64,000 nt of DNA, taken from contig NZ_CP027667.1 in the NCBI RefSeq assembly GCF_003008575.1, forward strand, positions 2,380,001 through 2,444,000, written 5' to 3'. Source of the stretch: Melaminivora suipulveris (GTDB lineage Bacteria; Pseudomonadota; Gammaproteobacteria; Burkholderiales; Burkholderiaceae_C). Numbering within the stretch: position 1 is the stretch's first letter; the number at the start of each line of letters is the position of its first letter. The position numbers and the translations under genes were made by a program. The notes below the pieces were generated by a model, which ran no database searches, was not told the origin of the DNA, and worked only from the letters and a program-made list of their open reading frames with translations. Positions 63,701 to 64,000 of the stretch are shown one piece after another.

Positions 63701-64000
63701 GTCGGCGCGCCGCTCGTGCGTTCTGGCACGCCCTGCGCCAGCTCGCGCTCGGCGAACGCGTCGCACAGGAACTGCACGAACGCAGCCACGCGCGCGCTGA
63801 CCAGCCGCCGCGAGGCGTGCAGGGCCCACATCTCGACCGGCCGGTCGGCCAGCCGTCCCCACACTGCCAGGCCGTCCGGCACCGCGCCGGAGTGCGCCAG
63901 CAGCAGGCGCGGCAGCACTGCGGCGCCAGTGCCGGCCAGCACCGCATCGCGCACCATGATGAGCGAGGACAGACGCAGCCGCTCCTGCGGCGCGATCGAG
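63697..64000 (-). CDS. LysR-family regulator, C-terminal part (cut by window end)
   Basis: About 100 C-terminal residues of a LysR effector domain: APQERLRLSSLIMVRDAVLA, GAAVLPRLLLAHSGAVPDG, and RRLVSARVAAFVQFLCDAF, the usual end of the substrate-binding fold. The gene continues past 64000. Its start and DNA-binding domain are not in view, so target and effector are unknown. Confidence 0.88.
   Translation of the reverse strand, partial: SIAPQERLRLSSLIMVRDAVLAGTGAAVLPRLLLAHSGAVPDGLAVWGRLADRPVEMWALHASRRLVSARVAAFVQFLCDAFAERELAQGVPERTSGAPT

Overview
The window is high-GC DNA (by eye well above 60 percent) from a betaproteobacterium. The gene families, the leucine-catabolism cluster regulated by a LiuR-type MerR protein, and a dispersed short repeat ending in a small hairpin and T-tract all point to the Comamonadaceae (Acidovorax/Diaphorobacter/Alicycliphilus-like). 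The genus cannot be fixed from this sequence alone.

Layout. 1-2724: 3' part of a 23S rRNA gene, a 5S rRNA gene and the rrn terminator. 2858-4306: an intact ISL3-family insertion sequence. 4402-9945: liuR and its two palindromic operators, isovaleryl-CoA dehydrogenase, carbonic anhydrase, aceK and a thiolase. 9985-21692: a tightly overlapping operon and its neighbours that form a partner-switching signalling locus (PP2C phosphatase, RsbW-like kinase, STAS antagonist). It is combined with a sensor-MFS fusion, a Tat-exported binding protein, a GNAT, an alanine-racemase-like enzyme, two further membrane sensors and a xanthine/uracil-type permease with an extra C-terminal domain. I know of no described system with this composition. 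21781-28690: acyl-CoA dehydrogenase, YchJ, a peptide-binding protein, a diguanylate cyclase, a HAD phosphatase and a cytochrome c. 28727-33721: a flavocytochrome-c-type flavoprotein, a cytochrome and pqqEDCBA, with the 24-residue pqqA identified by eye.

33790-51758 is a PQQ-dependent alcohol-oxidation island. It holds a quinoprotein alcohol dehydrogenase with the D-x-D signature of lanthanide enzymes, an MxaJ-like protein, a cytochrome c550, a beta-propeller, a periplasmic binding protein, a SoxYZ-like carrier, an MBL-fold protein, cytochrome b561, two TonB receptors (one very like the PQQ receptor PqqU/YncD) and an aldehyde dehydrogenase. An AcoR-type sigma-54 activator sits among them, and I find five sigma-54 (-24/-12) promoters ahead of the island's transcription units, so the island reads as one regulon. 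51989-64000: an AraC regulator, an acyl-CoA synthetase, the rest of the leucine pathway (liuB, liuC, liuD, liuE) with a DUF4126 protein between the carboxylase subunits, ghrA, YbaK, DUF1289, a DsbA-fold protein and the end of a LysR gene.

Working together: LiuA, LiuB/D, LiuC and LiuE take isovaleryl-CoA to acetyl-CoA and acetoacetate; the thiolase, carbonic anhydrase and AceK plausibly support it (C2 flux, bicarbonate supply, control of isocitrate dehydrogenase). Made and possibly re-imported PQQ serves the periplasmic alcohol dehydrogenase, whose electrons leave by the cytochromes and whose aldehyde product is oxidised by the cytoplasmic aldehyde dehydrogenase. Eight copies of the dispersed repeat were found; three lie in or at the start of coding regions.
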